DNA from: NIOZ-UU13 sp964444135
GTDB taxonomy: Bacteria; Planctomycetota; Phycisphaerae; Sedimentisphaerales; Anaerobacaceae
NCBI GenBank assembly: GCA_964444135.1
Contig: CAYUFX010000036.1
Span: 1 to 40,900 of the forward strand
Direction of reading: 5' to 3'
Length of the DNA stretch: 40,900 nt
Numbering within the stretch: the stretch's first letter is position 1; the number at the start of each line of letters is the position of its first letter. The translations under genes were made by a program, and so were the position numbers. Positions 31,645 through 39,735 of this stretch are shown one piece after another. Under the pieces are notes generated by a model. That model did no database searches. It had not been told where the DNA came from and saw only the letters and a list, made by a program, of their open reading frames with translations.

Positions 31645-32988
31645 ATGTGGCTGTTAATCCTTCTTCTTCTCTCTGTCGTTTTCATCATTATTGCAACCAC
31701 CAGGCTTAAACTGCACCCGTTTCTTGCACTGCTGATTGCCGCTTTTGGATATGGCATCTTGTGCGGAAAAATGTCGCTCGAGCAGATAGTCGAATCGGTA
31801 AACGCGGGCTTCGGCGGCACTATCGGCTACATCGGCATCGTAATCCTGGCAGGAGCGGTCATCGGTACCTTTTTGGAAAAATCCGGCGGCGCGTATAAAC
31901 TGGCCGAGAGCACGCTCAAATTAGTAGGCAGTAAGAATGTGCCTCTGGCTATGGGAATAATAGGGTATATTGTGAGCATCCCGGTGTTTTGCGATTCTGC
32001 TTTTGTTATCCTTTGCCCGCTGGCCAAGGCGCTGTCCCGCAAGGTGAAAATATCCCTGGCGGCAAGTGCAGCGGCGCTGAGCCTTGGTCTCTACGCCACC
32101 CATACAATGGTCCCGCCGACACCCGGGCCTGTCGCCGCGGCGGGCCTGCTGGAGGCCGACCTGGGCCTGGTAATCCTGTGGGGAGCACTGGTAAGCATTA
32201 TCGCCCTTGCAGCCGGCTGGCTGTTTGCTATAAAGTTTGCAGCTAAAGTTTACATAAGCCCCGCCTCGGAATCACCGGAACCGGATTCGCAAGAACTCAC
32301 CGCCCAGGCACCCTCGGCCCTTAAGTCGGTCGTTCCTATCTTTCTGCCAATAGTTTTGATTGTGGCCAGGTCAATCGGTGAGTTCCCAACCCATCCATTC
32401 GGCCAAGAGAAAATATATGCGCTTATCAGCTTTGCCGGGCAGCCGGTAGTGGCGCTGCTGGTGGGCGTTTTCTTTTCTTTGCTGTTGCCAAAAAAACTTA
32501 CCACTGAGATGCTCTCAGCTTCCGGCTGGGTCGGCCAGGCGGTCGTTGCCGCGGCAACTATCATTATTATTACCGGCTGCGGCGGCGCCTTCGGCAAGGT
32601 GCTGCAAAACTCCGGAATCTCCGAAGCCGTGGGCGAATACCTCGGCAAAGGTGCGAACCTTAGTATTTGGCTCCCCTTTTTCATCGCCGCGGCGCTCAAA
32701 ACGGCACAGGGCTCATCGACCGTAGCTATCATCACCACAGCCGGCATTGTGGCGCCGCTTCTCGGAACACTCGGTCTCGAAACGCCGACAGCAAGAGCGC
32801 TGGTAGTGGTAGCCATCGGTGCCGGCTCTATGGTAGTCAGTCATGCAAATGACAGTTATTTCTGGGTGGTTACAGGCCTATCCAAAATGAGCGTCAAGCA
32901 GGGCTATAAACTGCAAACACTCGGCACACTCGTCGAAGGTTGTGCCGCAGCCATCACGTTATGGGTTATCCGCTTGGTTGTTCTCTAA
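31645..32988 (+). CDS. GntP-family gluconate/glycerate permease
   Basis: A 447-aa transporter of the GntP family, about 12-14 membrane helices. Family motifs visible are LKLHPFLALLIAAFGYGI, GFGGTIGYIGIVILAGAVIG, IPVFCDSAFVIL, LYATHTMVPPTPGPVAAAG, GCGGAFGKVLQNSG, ALKTAQGSSTVAII and the C-terminal SHANDSYFWVVTGLSKM. These proteins import gluconate or related sugar acids with protons. The next gene encodes a glycerate 2-kinase, so glycerate is the likeliest substrate. AAAGGA precedes the ATG at 31645; the ten extra upstream codons lack support. It is divergent from the UROD/GH2/sulfatase operon. Confidence 0.93.
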   Translation: MWLLILLLLSVVFIIIATTRLKLHPFLALLIAAFGYGILCGKMSLEQIVESVNAGFGGTIGYIGIVILAGAVIGTFLEKSGGAYKLAESTLKLVGSKNVPLAMGIIGYIVSIPVFCDSAFVILCPLAKALSRKVKISLAASAAALSLGLYATHTMVPPTPGPVAAAGLLEADLGLVILWGALVSIIALAAGWLFAIKFAAKVYISPASESPEPDSQELTAQAPSALKSVVPIFLPIVLIVARSIGEFPTHPFGQEKIYALISFAGQPVVALLVGVFFSLLLPKKLTTEMLSASGWVGQAVVAAATIIIITGCGGAFGKVLQNSGISEAVGEYLGKGANLSIWLPFFIAAALKTAQGSSTVAIITTAGIVAPLLGTLGLETPTARALVVVAIGAGSMVVSHANDSYFWVVTGLSKMSVKQGYKLQTLGTLVEGCAAAITLWVIRLVVL

Positions 32989-33048
32989 AGAAAAGACACA
33001 AACAAATTGAACTGCGTTAGGGATTTTTTCGAGTTTGCATAATTGATT

Positions 33049-33112
33049 AACCACAGGGTGGCACCCTCAAACCATGGCCTGAGTTCGTCGAAGGCTTGTT
33101 TGGGGGTGGTCT
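33049..33112 (+). repeat. Palindromic element between gntP and glycerate kinase
   Basis: CACCCTCAAAC near the left side and GTTTGGGGGTG near the right form an 11-bp stem with one mismatch. The loop contains CCTGAGTTCGTCGAAGGC, a short repeat style known from many bacterial intergenic regions. It lies upstream of the kinase gene in the same direction. Confidence 0.5.
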
Positions 33113-33139
33113 CAATCGTCCTGATAGAATTGAGGTTTT

Positions 33140-34261
33140 ATGAAAATTGTCATCGCAATGGACTCGTTCAAGGGGACTCTCACAGCTTACGAGGCCTGTG
33201 AAATTATTGCACAGGCTATCTCAGAATCCACACCCAATGTTCAGCTTGTAATAAAACCAATGGCCGATGGAGGTGAAGGCACTGCAAAGGCGATGATTAA
33301 AGCAGCCAACGGCCGGTGGGTCCCGCAAACGGTAATGGGTCCCCTGCCGGACATGCAGGTCGAAGCGGGATTTGCCTGGTTCGACGATGACAGCACGGCT
33401 CTAATTGAGATGGCCTCGGCCAGTGGATTAGAACTGCTTTCGCCAGAGCAGATGAACCCGCTCAAAACCACCACTTACGGGACAGGCCAACTGGTAAAAG
33501 CTGCTCTGAAATATGATGCTCAGAGAATTCTCTTGGCCGTTGGCGGCAGCGCAACCGTAGATGGCGGCCTCGGCGCCGCTACGGCGCTTGGCTGGAAGTT
33601 CCTCGACCACCGGGACAATCCTGTCTCGCTCGGAGGCGCGGGACTTGAGAAAATCAAAAAGATAGTGAGACCTGAAAACTTCAACATTGTTCCGGTGGAA
33701 GTCCTCTGTGACGTTGACAATCCACTTTGTGGCGAGCAGGGCGCAGCTAAAGTTTACGCCCCTCAAAAAGGCGCAACACCCCAAATGGTAGAGCAACTGG
33801 AAAAGGGTCTGGCTCACTTAGCTGAGCTTGTCAGTAAACAACTCCAGTGCGACATCAACGTTCCTGGCGCAGGCGCAGCCGGCGGATTGGCCGCCGGAGC
33901 TATAGCTTTTATGAATGCCATTGTCGTATCCGGCATAGAAACAGTAATGGCACGAAGTAACCTCCGCGCTGAGCTCGAATCCGCCGACTGGGTCATTACC
34001 GGCGAAGGCTCTTTCGACCGGCAATCACTCTATGGAAAAGTTGTATCCGGAATCTTAAAAATGGCTTCTCAATCACATACCCGCCTGGCCGTCCTCGCAG
34101 GTCAGGTCAATATACCGCAGCAGGAATATCAAAAAATCGGAATCACAACCGCTATATCATGCAAAAATGACAATATGTCTCTCGATTACGCGCTTAAAAA
34201 CAGTCGGGAATTACTCTACTCAGCCGCACAACGTTTCGCAAAGCAATATCTGTCCCAGTAA
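33140..34261 (+). CDS. Glycerate 2-kinase (GarK/GlxK family)
   Basis: A 373-aa glycerate kinase type 1, which makes 2-phosphoglycerate from D-glycerate and ATP. Recognition features: MKIVIAMDSFKGTLTAYEAC at the N-terminus, KPMADGGEGTAKAMI, LIEMASASGLELL, TTYGTGQLVKAAL, LAVGGSATVDGGLGAATALG, LCDVDNPLCGEQGAAKVYAPQKGA (the family hallmark in two stretches), GAGAAGGLAAG and DWVITGEGSFDRQSLYGKV. The length fits the family. Together with the GntP permease it forms a glycerate uptake and phosphorylation unit feeding lower glycolysis. No strong ribosome binding site is seen (GAGGT lies 5 bases before). Confidence 0.93.
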   Translation: MKIVIAMDSFKGTLTAYEACEIIAQAISESTPNVQLVIKPMADGGEGTAKAMIKAANGRWVPQTVMGPLPDMQVEAGFAWFDDDSTALIEMASASGLELLSPEQMNPLKTTTYGTGQLVKAALKYDAQRILLAVGGSATVDGGLGAATALGWKFLDHRDNPVSLGGAGLEKIKKIVRPENFNIVPVEVLCDVDNPLCGEQGAAKVYAPQKGATPQMVEQLEKGLAHLAELVSKQLQCDINVPGAGAAGGLAAGAIAFMNAIVVSGIETVMARSNLRAELESADWVITGEGSFDRQSLYGKVVSGILKMASQSHTRLAVLAGQVNIPQQEYQKIGITTAISCKNDNMSLDYALKNSRELLYSAAQRFAKQYLSQ

Positions 34262-34466
34262 GTCTGCATCTCTTGTACTTTTTGAGTGAACCTCCCCTGT
34301 GCTTTCTCCGGCCAGCTTTTTATGCCTTTACCGTGCCAAAACGGATATAATTAAAAAACCTACAAAAACAGCAATTTCAGCGCCCATTTTAGGCGTAAAT
34401 ATCAGTCTGTATTAACGGAAGCCGATTCGGCGAAATAATATCCGGGATTCTGGAGAAAAAAAGTTA

Positions 34467-35012
34467 GTGGCGAAAAAGCCGGATACAGCATTAGTTAAGG
34501 CATCTGTTAACGGGGACGCAGAGGGCTTTACCGTATTATGTCGGCGCTACTATCCGGCTATGGTTGCAATTGCACATTCAATACTTGGCGACAGGCACTT
34601 AGCTGAAGACGCAGCTCAGCAGGCATTTGCGAAGGCTGCCCTCAAGCTGCCGCAGTTAAAGAAAGAGAGTCGATTTGCCGGCTGGCTCGCTGTTATTTGC
34701 AGAAACATCGCAAAAGATATGGCCCGCAACGTAGGGGCAGGCCTACGTGTCTGCCCGACTGATGACCTTTCGATGATAGAAGCCAAATGGTGCGACGATG
34801 ATACTACCGAGGCTATCAGGAAAGCTATAAGCAAGCTTTCGGCCTCTGCAAGAGAGCTGATTTTTCTGCGGTACTATGACGGTATGTCTTATGAGCAAAT
34901 ATCTGCGGTGTTAGGCATCTCCGAACAGGCGATAAACGGAAGGTTGCGAAGGGCAAAGAAAAAAATGGCTGATTATTTACGGCGTAACGGTTTTGGAGAG
35001 ATTCGGTTATGA
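34467..35012 (+). CDS. ECF sigma factor, module 1
   Basis: A 181-aa RNA polymerase sigma factor of the extracytoplasmic function type. Region 2 is AVLKA-like at LVKASVNGDAEGFTVLCRRY, then ILGDRHLAEDAAQQAFAKA and FAGWLAVICRNIAKDMAR. Region 4 has LSASARELIFLRYYDGMSY and the helix-turn-helix EQISAVLGISEQAINGRLRR. Its sequence differs clearly from the sigma factors of modules 2 and 3, which share the LVWKFNRG opening. The GTG at 34467 is preceded by GGAG 11 bases away. The stop overlaps the next start as ATGA. The gene leads a three-gene module with a one-helix membrane protein and an exported protein, so an envelope signal is likely. Confidence 0.9.
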   Translation: MAKKPDTALVKASVNGDAEGFTVLCRRYYPAMVAIAHSILGDRHLAEDAAQQAFAKAALKLPQLKKESRFAGWLAVICRNIAKDMARNVGAGLRVCPTDDLSMIEAKWCDDDTTEAIRKAISKLSASARELIFLRYYDGMSYEQISAVLGISEQAINGRLRRAKKKMADYLRRNGFGEIRL

Positions 35013-35473
35013 ACAAGCAAAGAAACGAAAGACGACTGGATGAATTAATCTCCCGCACTATCAACACGGAAAAGCCGCGGTTCAACCCTGAGAAATGGAA
35101 GCAAAAATACCCTGACGAATTTCAATCGCTCCTTTCACGCGCAGCTAAAATGGTTTCGGCCCGTCAGCCCAATATATGGCGAATGACCTTAAGAAGACCA
35201 ATAGCCAAACTTGCCGCTGCAGCGGTAATAATCGTGGCAGTCAGCTTTTTTAGTGCTCACCAAGACTCGTCTGAGCAAGCCGATACTACTACAGTTTCAA
35301 AAATCACAAAATCCCCGGTCGAAATGATGACGGTGGCGTCACTTAACATTGCTTATCGCCAGGGGGGGATGGAAGCGGTAGAGAAACAATATGAAAAGTC
35401 CTCCGAGATGAGGGGGGCTAAACCGACTGAAATATCACTTCAGGAATTACTTGCAGAATTTAATGGTACATAG
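35009..35473 (+). CDS. Single-helix membrane protein, candidate anti-sigma factor, module 1
   Basis: A 154-aa protein. Residues 1-65 are cytoplasmic and charged (RRLDELISRT, PRFNPEKWKQKYPDEF). One membrane helix lies at about 66-82 (IAKLAAAAVIIVAVSFF) and about 70 residues are outside. The outer part has SPVEMMTVASLNIAYRQGG and ends with ISLQELLAEFNG. No zinc-binding anti-sigma motif (HxxxCxxC) is present. Overlap ATGA with the sigma gene predicts translational coupling. The build of a membrane-spanning partner co-encoded with an ECF factor suggests an anti-sigma function, but this is inference. A 104-bp segment (35228-35331) is about 89% identical to the same part of the module 3 gene. Confidence 0.6.
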   Translation: MNKQRNERRLDELISRTINTEKPRFNPEKWKQKYPDEFQSLLSRAAKMVSARQPNIWRMTLRRPIAKLAAAAVIIVAVSFFSAHQDSSEQADTTTVSKITKSPVEMMTVASLNIAYRQGGMEAVEKQYEKSSEMRGAKPTEISLQELLAEFNGT

Positions 35474-35491
35474 TTTAGAAGGGACAAAATT

Positions 35492-36667
35492 ATGAGAAAC
35501 GTTACGAATAACAAATCAATAATGTTTTTAATCGCCACTTTGACACTGCTTATACCCTCACCAGCCATTTTTGCCTATCCGCCGGATAACGCTGCGGTAC
35601 TTTATTATCGAGCATGTCAGTGGTATCAATCAGACTCTGAAATGGACAAAATGCTGTCAGATTTATCAAGGGGCAAGATTGAGGTTGATGGAAAGATCAA
35701 AAAATACGTCAAAAGAAACCGACGTGCGATAGATTTTTCAATAACTGCCGCTGAGGTGCCAAATTGTGATTGGGGCATGGACTACTCCAAAGGAATGTCA
35801 ATGGTGATGCCACCTCTTGTCACGTTCAGGAATTTGGCCCGGCTGATTATGGCAGATGCCAAAATCCTTGCCAACCAAGGCGATTATAGGTTGGCGCTTG
35901 GTCGCTGTTTAAGTCTTCAAAAATTTGCGCGACATGTAAGCGACCGTCCACAGCTTATGTATTTGGTAGGCAACGCAATCAATGATATGTCAAACAGATG
36001 CATTCAAGATATCCTTGCAGAAATTCCGGAAAATTTGGAAACGTTGAGTTGGCTCAAAAAGCAACTACTTAAAATAGAAAACATACCTTTATCATTCAAA
36101 ACTTGCATCGATTATGGGGATGAACTGCTAACGACATATATGACCAAGGAAGCCGGTAAAACACTCATGGTTTTTGCCGAAGGCGCATCTTCTTCGATTG
36201 CAAAAATTGCGAGCGACCGTATTCGTGCGGCAGACGAGGCCTTTTTCGAAGCAAACAGAGTCTACTGGGAGAACCATATAGCCCATGTTAGAGCCACCCT
36301 CGACCTGCCCCATCCAGAGGCCTATGCCGAACTCAAGAAACTAAGCGATAAGCCGGAAAAAGACGCGGTTGAAAATCCCGATGCAACGCTTACCGCTATC
36401 CTCGTGCCTGAACTTGCCGAAGTTTACAGGGTTGGAATAAGGGGAAAGACCATCTCTAATGCCATCAAGGCTGCCATTGATATTTACATAATTAAGGCCA
36501 AAACCGGCGGATTGCCCGATGCTCTGCCGGATGGTATGCCCAAGGACTTGTTCAGCGGCAAGGATTTTAAATACGAAAAAACAAAAGAGGGCTTTGTACT
36601 TCGCTGCCGGGGCAAAGATTTAGTTAAAAACGAAATCTATGAGTACGAATTCAAGGTCAAAAAATGA
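35492..36667 (+). CDS. Exported protein of unknown function, module 1
   Basis: A 391-aa protein with an N-terminal signal peptide (hydrophobic core IMFLIATLTLLIPSPA, cleavage likely after IFA). The mature protein begins YPPDNAAVLYYRA, a start shared by all three copies. Further shared points are NCDWGMDYSKG, then a helical region (LIMADAKILANQGDYRLALG) that looks like helical repeats. At the C-terminus a block of about 60 residues (AIKAAIDIYIIKAK, then LPDALPDGMPKDLFSGKDF and GFVLRCRGKDL) resembles the C-terminal region of pseudopilin-like planctomycete proteins (xDPFxGxPLxYxxxxxGFVLYS). No catalytic motif is visible. A strong terminator follows. It may be the sensor or the effector of the sigma module. 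Confidence 0.65.
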   Translation: MRNVTNNKSIMFLIATLTLLIPSPAIFAYPPDNAAVLYYRACQWYQSDSEMDKMLSDLSRGKIEVDGKIKKYVKRNRRAIDFSITAAEVPNCDWGMDYSKGMSMVMPPLVTFRNLARLIMADAKILANQGDYRLALGRCLSLQKFARHVSDRPQLMYLVGNAINDMSNRCIQDILAEIPENLETLSWLKKQLLKIENIPLSFKTCIDYGDELLTTYMTKEAGKTLMVFAEGASSSIAKIASDRIRAADEAFFEANRVYWENHIAHVRATLDLPHPEAYAELKKLSDKPEKDAVENPDATLTAILVPELAEVYRVGIRGKTISNAIKAAIDIYIIKAKTGGLPDALPDGMPKDLFSGKDFKYEKTKEGFVLRCRGKDLVKNEIYEYEFKVKK

Positions 36668-36690
36668 TTCGTTATACCATCAGCGAAAAA

Positions 36691-36720
36691 AGGCCGAGCT
36701 TCTTTGGCTCGGCCTTTTTT
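36691..36720 (+). terminator. Intrinsic terminator after module 1
   Basis: GGCCGAGC (36692-36699) and GCTCGGCC (36707-36714) form a perfect GC-rich stem with a 7-nt loop, preceded by an A-run and followed by six T. It closes the first sigma module 24 bp after the stop. Confidence 0.92.
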
Positions 36721-36845
36721 ATGCCTTTTGGGCCTCAAAGCCGCTAAAATTTCACAAAATTCTGTTTTTCCTTTGAGTAAAATGTGTACCTCGGTTGTTA
36801 TATAGGTGGCGATCGATTGTCTTGTCTTTAGCAGGCGGCCGGCTG

Positions 36846-37391
36846 ATGTTGGATGACAAGTTATTAGTATGGAAATTCAATCGTGGAAACATAAATGCTT
36901 TGTCACGCATTTACGAAAAATACCGCGATGATTTGCTGAGGCTGGCGGCCGCTCTTTTGAATGATATCGGTGACGCAGAGGACATTGTGCAGGACGTTTT
37001 CATTGGCTTTGCGCAATCCGCCGGACGGTTTCAGCTTACCGGAAGTCTCAAGGGGTACCTGGCAACCTGCGTTGCCAATCGTGCACGGAACAGAAACATA
37101 GCGGCGCACCGGCGCAAGGCCGACCGGTTGAACGAGAACAGCCCTGTTAGATCAAACTTAGAAACACCAGACAAACGGTTAATGGACGGTGAAGAGCTAA
37201 GACAACTGAGTAACGCAATGGCTCAAATTCCGTATGAGCAGCGGGAAGCAATAACCTTACGTTTGTATGGTGAGATGAAATTCAGAGAAATAGGTGTGCT
37301 GCAGAAGGTGCCAATCAAGACGACGCAAAGTCGGTACCGATGCGGATTAGACAGACTGCGGTCAATACTGAATAGCGAGGTGCAAAAGTGA
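36846..37391 (+). CDS. ECF sigma factor, module 2
   Basis: A 181-aa ECF sigma factor. Region 2 is LVWKFNRGNINALSRIYEKY, then ALLNDIGDAEDIVQDVFIGF and GSLKGYLATCVANRARNRN. Region 4 has IPYEQREAITLRLYGEMKF and a helix-turn-helix REIGVLQKVPIKTTQSRYR. I chose the ATG at 36846 (MLDDKLLVWKF) because this is where the module 3 protein aligns well (MVEDKILVWKF). The frame is open upstream to a TTG at 36795, and a few upstream residues are also similar in module 3, so a longer form is not excluded. No strong ribosome binding site is visible. The gene overlaps the next gene as GTGA. Confidence 0.88.
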   Translation: MLDDKLLVWKFNRGNINALSRIYEKYRDDLLRLAAALLNDIGDAEDIVQDVFIGFAQSAGRFQLTGSLKGYLATCVANRARNRNIAAHRRKADRLNENSPVRSNLETPDKRLMDGEELRQLSNAMAQIPYEQREAITLRLYGEMKFREIGVLQKVPIKTTQSRYRCGLDRLRSILNSEVQK

Positions 37392-37834
37392 GACCGACAG
37401 AAGACATAGAGAAGCGTATCAAAAATGTTAATATTGTCATCGATTCGGAAAGCAACAAAAGAGTGTTTAGCAATATTTTGCAGGCATTTGAGAAATCAAA
37501 AGCGAAAGATTTGGCTCGAACTGACCAGCCCAATATTTGGAGAATGATTTTCAGAAACCCGCTCACCAAACTTGCCGCCGCTGCGTTGATAATTATTGCG
37601 GCCAGCTTGTTCCTTGGTCGAGGTAGGCATATACCGAGCGGACCAACAGCAGAGCCTCGAATAATAGCCCAATCAACCGTAAAGAAGATGTCTTTGATGT
37701 CTCTGAGGATGGCATATCAACGCGGGGGATTCGATGCGTTGGATAGACAGTTTCGAGATACTCTTGATGCGCCGGGACTGCAGTCAATAAGTATTTCGAT
37801 GCAGGAGTTGCTTGAAGGCGTAAACGGATTTTAA
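37388..37834 (+). CDS. Single-helix membrane protein, candidate anti-sigma factor, module 2
   Basis: A 148-aa protein with the same layout as its module 1 and 3 counterparts: a cytoplasmic N-terminal part of about 60 residues (MRPTEDIEKRIKNVNIV, DQPNIWRMIFRNPL), one helix (LTKLAAAALIIIAASLF), and an outer part with SLMSLRMAYQRGGFDALDRQ and a final ISMQELLEGVNG. It begins with a GTG overlapping the sigma stop. The N-terminal MRPxExIEK motif is shared with module 3 but not module 1. No zinc anti-sigma motif is present. An anti-sigma role is likely from position, not from signature. Confidence 0.6.
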   Translation: MRPTEDIEKRIKNVNIVIDSESNKRVFSNILQAFEKSKAKDLARTDQPNIWRMIFRNPLTKLAAAALIIIAASLFLGRGRHIPSGPTAEPRIIAQSTVKKMSLMSLRMAYQRGGFDALDRQFRDTLDAPGLQSISISMQELLEGVNGF

Positions 37835-37852
37835 TATCGAAAGGAAAGAATT

Positions 37853-39025
37853 ATGAAGAGAATAAGAAACAGTCTGTTTGTCGGGACAGTGTTTGCCAGT
37901 CTGGTGATGGCATTGGTTGCCTCACCGGTTCCGGCATATCCGCCCGACCCGGACAATGCGGCCTTGTTATACTACCAGGGTATTCTGACACTGGTGGAGC
38001 TTAACGAAGAGGCGCGGGATCGTATTAGGGATGTAGCAAGGGGTGAGGTTACACCGGACGATAAAGTGCGGGAAGACATCAGCAAGTGTAAGGGGGCAAT
38101 TCAATTCGCTGAGGCTGCGGCCCAGGTGCCGGCATGTAACTGGGGTGTGCGGTACTCGCAGGGATTCGATGCCCTGATGCCGCAGATGGCACACATGAAG
38201 GTCCTGACTTTTGTGCTTGTCGCCGATGCACGCATTCGTGCATCGGATGGTGATTACAGAGGAGCCCTTGAGCGGTGTCTGATGACGGGCATATTTGCCC
38301 ACCACGTCGGAGACGATACGTTAGTTTCGTATCTTGTGTCTTTGTCTGTGCGTGCAATGGTGTATAAGTGCATGCAGGATATCATAGGTCAAGCTGTCAA
38401 CGATAAGGAGCTGCTGGGATGGTTGAAGAATGAGTTTGTGACGTCTCCAGCCGATACCCTTTCTCCCGCCAAGCCGCTTAAGATTGAACTGGAGATTGTA
38501 ACGGACCTGATGCAAATGGACAACATCGAGAAGCTTGCCCGTATTCTGGCCGATTCCGATGAGAAGAAGATGGCGGATATCATTAATAAGGCCAATAAGA
38601 AGACCCTGGAGCAGGCCAGACGGTTATACTCGGAGCATATTAAGTCGGCACTGACTGTCTTTAGCACACCCATGCGGTACGAACAGGCTCATTCGAAGTT
38701 GAAACAGTTGGCAAACAACTTTGACCCGAACGATCCGGCATCGGCGGCTGCAGGAGCTTTTATACCGGCACTGGCAAGGATACTAACTTTGAAGATGCGT
38801 ACCGAGACGCATGCCAATGCGATCAAAGCGGCGATTGACATTTGCATGACAAGGGCCAAGACGGGACGGCTTCCAGATGCTCTGCCCATGGGGCTGCCGA
38901 AAGATGTGTTTAGCGGCAAGGATTTTGAGTACGAAAAAAATGATACCGGCTTTGTGCTTCGTTGCCGCAGCAAAGATTTAGACAAAGACGAAATCTACGA
39001 GTACGAATTCAAGGTCAAAAAGTGA
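37853..39025 (+). CDS. Exported protein of unknown function, module 2
   Basis: A 390-aa homologue of the module 1 exported protein. The signal peptide core is LFVGTVFASLVMALVAS with likely cleavage near PAYPP. The mature N-terminus YPPDPDNAALLYYQG and the CNWGVRYSQG point are conserved. The helical middle (FVLVADARIRASDGDYRGALE) aligns with module 1, although the long centre has diverged and its cysteines differ. The last 52 residues are identical at 41 positions to those of module 1, and the DNA similarity continues past the stop codon. AAAGGAAAG precedes the ATG. Function unknown; probably periplasmic or surface. Confidence 0.65.
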   Translation: MKRIRNSLFVGTVFASLVMALVASPVPAYPPDPDNAALLYYQGILTLVELNEEARDRIRDVARGEVTPDDKVREDISKCKGAIQFAEAAAQVPACNWGVRYSQGFDALMPQMAHMKVLTFVLVADARIRASDGDYRGALERCLMTGIFAHHVGDDTLVSYLVSLSVRAMVYKCMQDIIGQAVNDKELLGWLKNEFVTSPADTLSPAKPLKIELEIVTDLMQMDNIEKLARILADSDEKKMADIINKANKKTLEQARRLYSEHIKSALTVFSTPMRYEQAHSKLKQLANNFDPNDPASAAAGAFIPALARILTLKMRTETHANAIKAAIDICMTRAKTGRLPDALPMGLPKDVFSGKDFEYEKNDTGFVLRCRSKDLDKDEIYEYEFKVKK

Positions 39026-39046
39026 TTTGTTATATTGTCACCAAAA

Positions 39047-39088
39047 AGGCCGGGCCCTGCCAGCAACAAGCAGAGCTTGGCTTTTTTT
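39047..39088 (+). terminator. Intrinsic terminator after module 2
   Basis: GGCCGGGC (39048-39055) pairs with GCTTGGC and following bases (39075-39082) using G-U pairs, followed by seven T. It is the positional equivalent of the module 1 terminator, but weaker and with a longer loop. Confidence 0.65.
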
Positions 39089-39192
39089 ATGCGCTTTTTT
39101 TGCAAAATTTCGGGGAAATTAGACTAAAATGGGTGGGTTATTCGTTGTATCAGTGAGAAATGGCCGTTTCTTTGATTGGACAAGCGGATTTG

Positions 39193-39735
39193 ATGGTCGA
39201 AGACAAGATACTTGTTTGGAAATTTAATCGCGGTAGCAAAGATGCTCTGCGGCGGATCTATGAAAAGTACAAAGATGACCTGCTGCGATTGGCTATAACA
39301 CTGTTAAGAGATAGAAGCCTCGCCGAAGATGTTGTGCACGACGTATTTGTGTCGTTTGCCGGAACTGTGGGAACCTTCCATCTCAGCGGGACCCTGAAAG
39401 GCTATCTTTCAACCTGCGTTGCCAATAGTGCCCGTGACAGGAACCGTTTAAGGTCGCCCAAGGATGCAGGGCCGGACGTTGTGGAAGCGGCCGGTTCTGA
39501 TTCGGATGGGCCGATGGAACAGGCAATAGGCCGGGAGGAATCCGACGGGCTACAAGATTTACTGGCCCGGCTTCCATACGAGCAGCGTGAGGTTATCGTG
39601 CTGCATCTGCATCACGAGATGCGATTTCGGGAAATAGCCAAAGCCCTTGGTATTTCGATCAATACAGTCCAAAGCCGATACCGATATGGTTTGGACAAGC
39701 TTCGTTCAATTTTGAATAGTGTGGTGACCAAATGA
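39193..39735 (+). CDS. ECF sigma factor, module 3
   Basis: A 180-aa ECF sigma factor, closely similar to that of module 2. Region 2 has LVWKFNRGSKDALRRIYEKY, then LLRDRSLAEDVVHDVFVSF and GTLKGYLSTCVANSARDRN. Region 4 has LPYEQREVIVLHLHHEMRF and REIAKALGISINTVQSRYR, ending in GLDKLRSILNS as in module 2. The ATG at 39193 gives MVEDKILVWKF; an in-frame ATG at 39160 would add 11 residues that partly resemble the upstream frame of module 2. Neither has a strong ribosome binding site. The stop overlaps the next start as ATGA. Confidence 0.88.
   Translation: MVEDKILVWKFNRGSKDALRRIYEKYKDDLLRLAITLLRDRSLAEDVVHDVFVSFAGTVGTFHLSGTLKGYLSTCVANSARDRNRLRSPKDAGPDVVEAAGSDSDGPMEQAIGREESDGLQDLLARLPYEQREVIVLHLHHEMRFREIAKALGISINTVQSRYRYGLDKLRSILNSVVTK

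Noticed and set aside
32250..32816. Long minus-strand open frame inside the GntP gene
   Set aside because: It is antisense to a well-supported permease gene and lacks any protein-family signal; such shadows are expected opposite GC-rich codons.
34262..34466. TATAAT near 34350 as a promoter for sigma module 1
   Set aside because: No -35-like hexamer occurs at proper spacing, and ECF genes are often self-driven from other motifs, which I could not recognise here.
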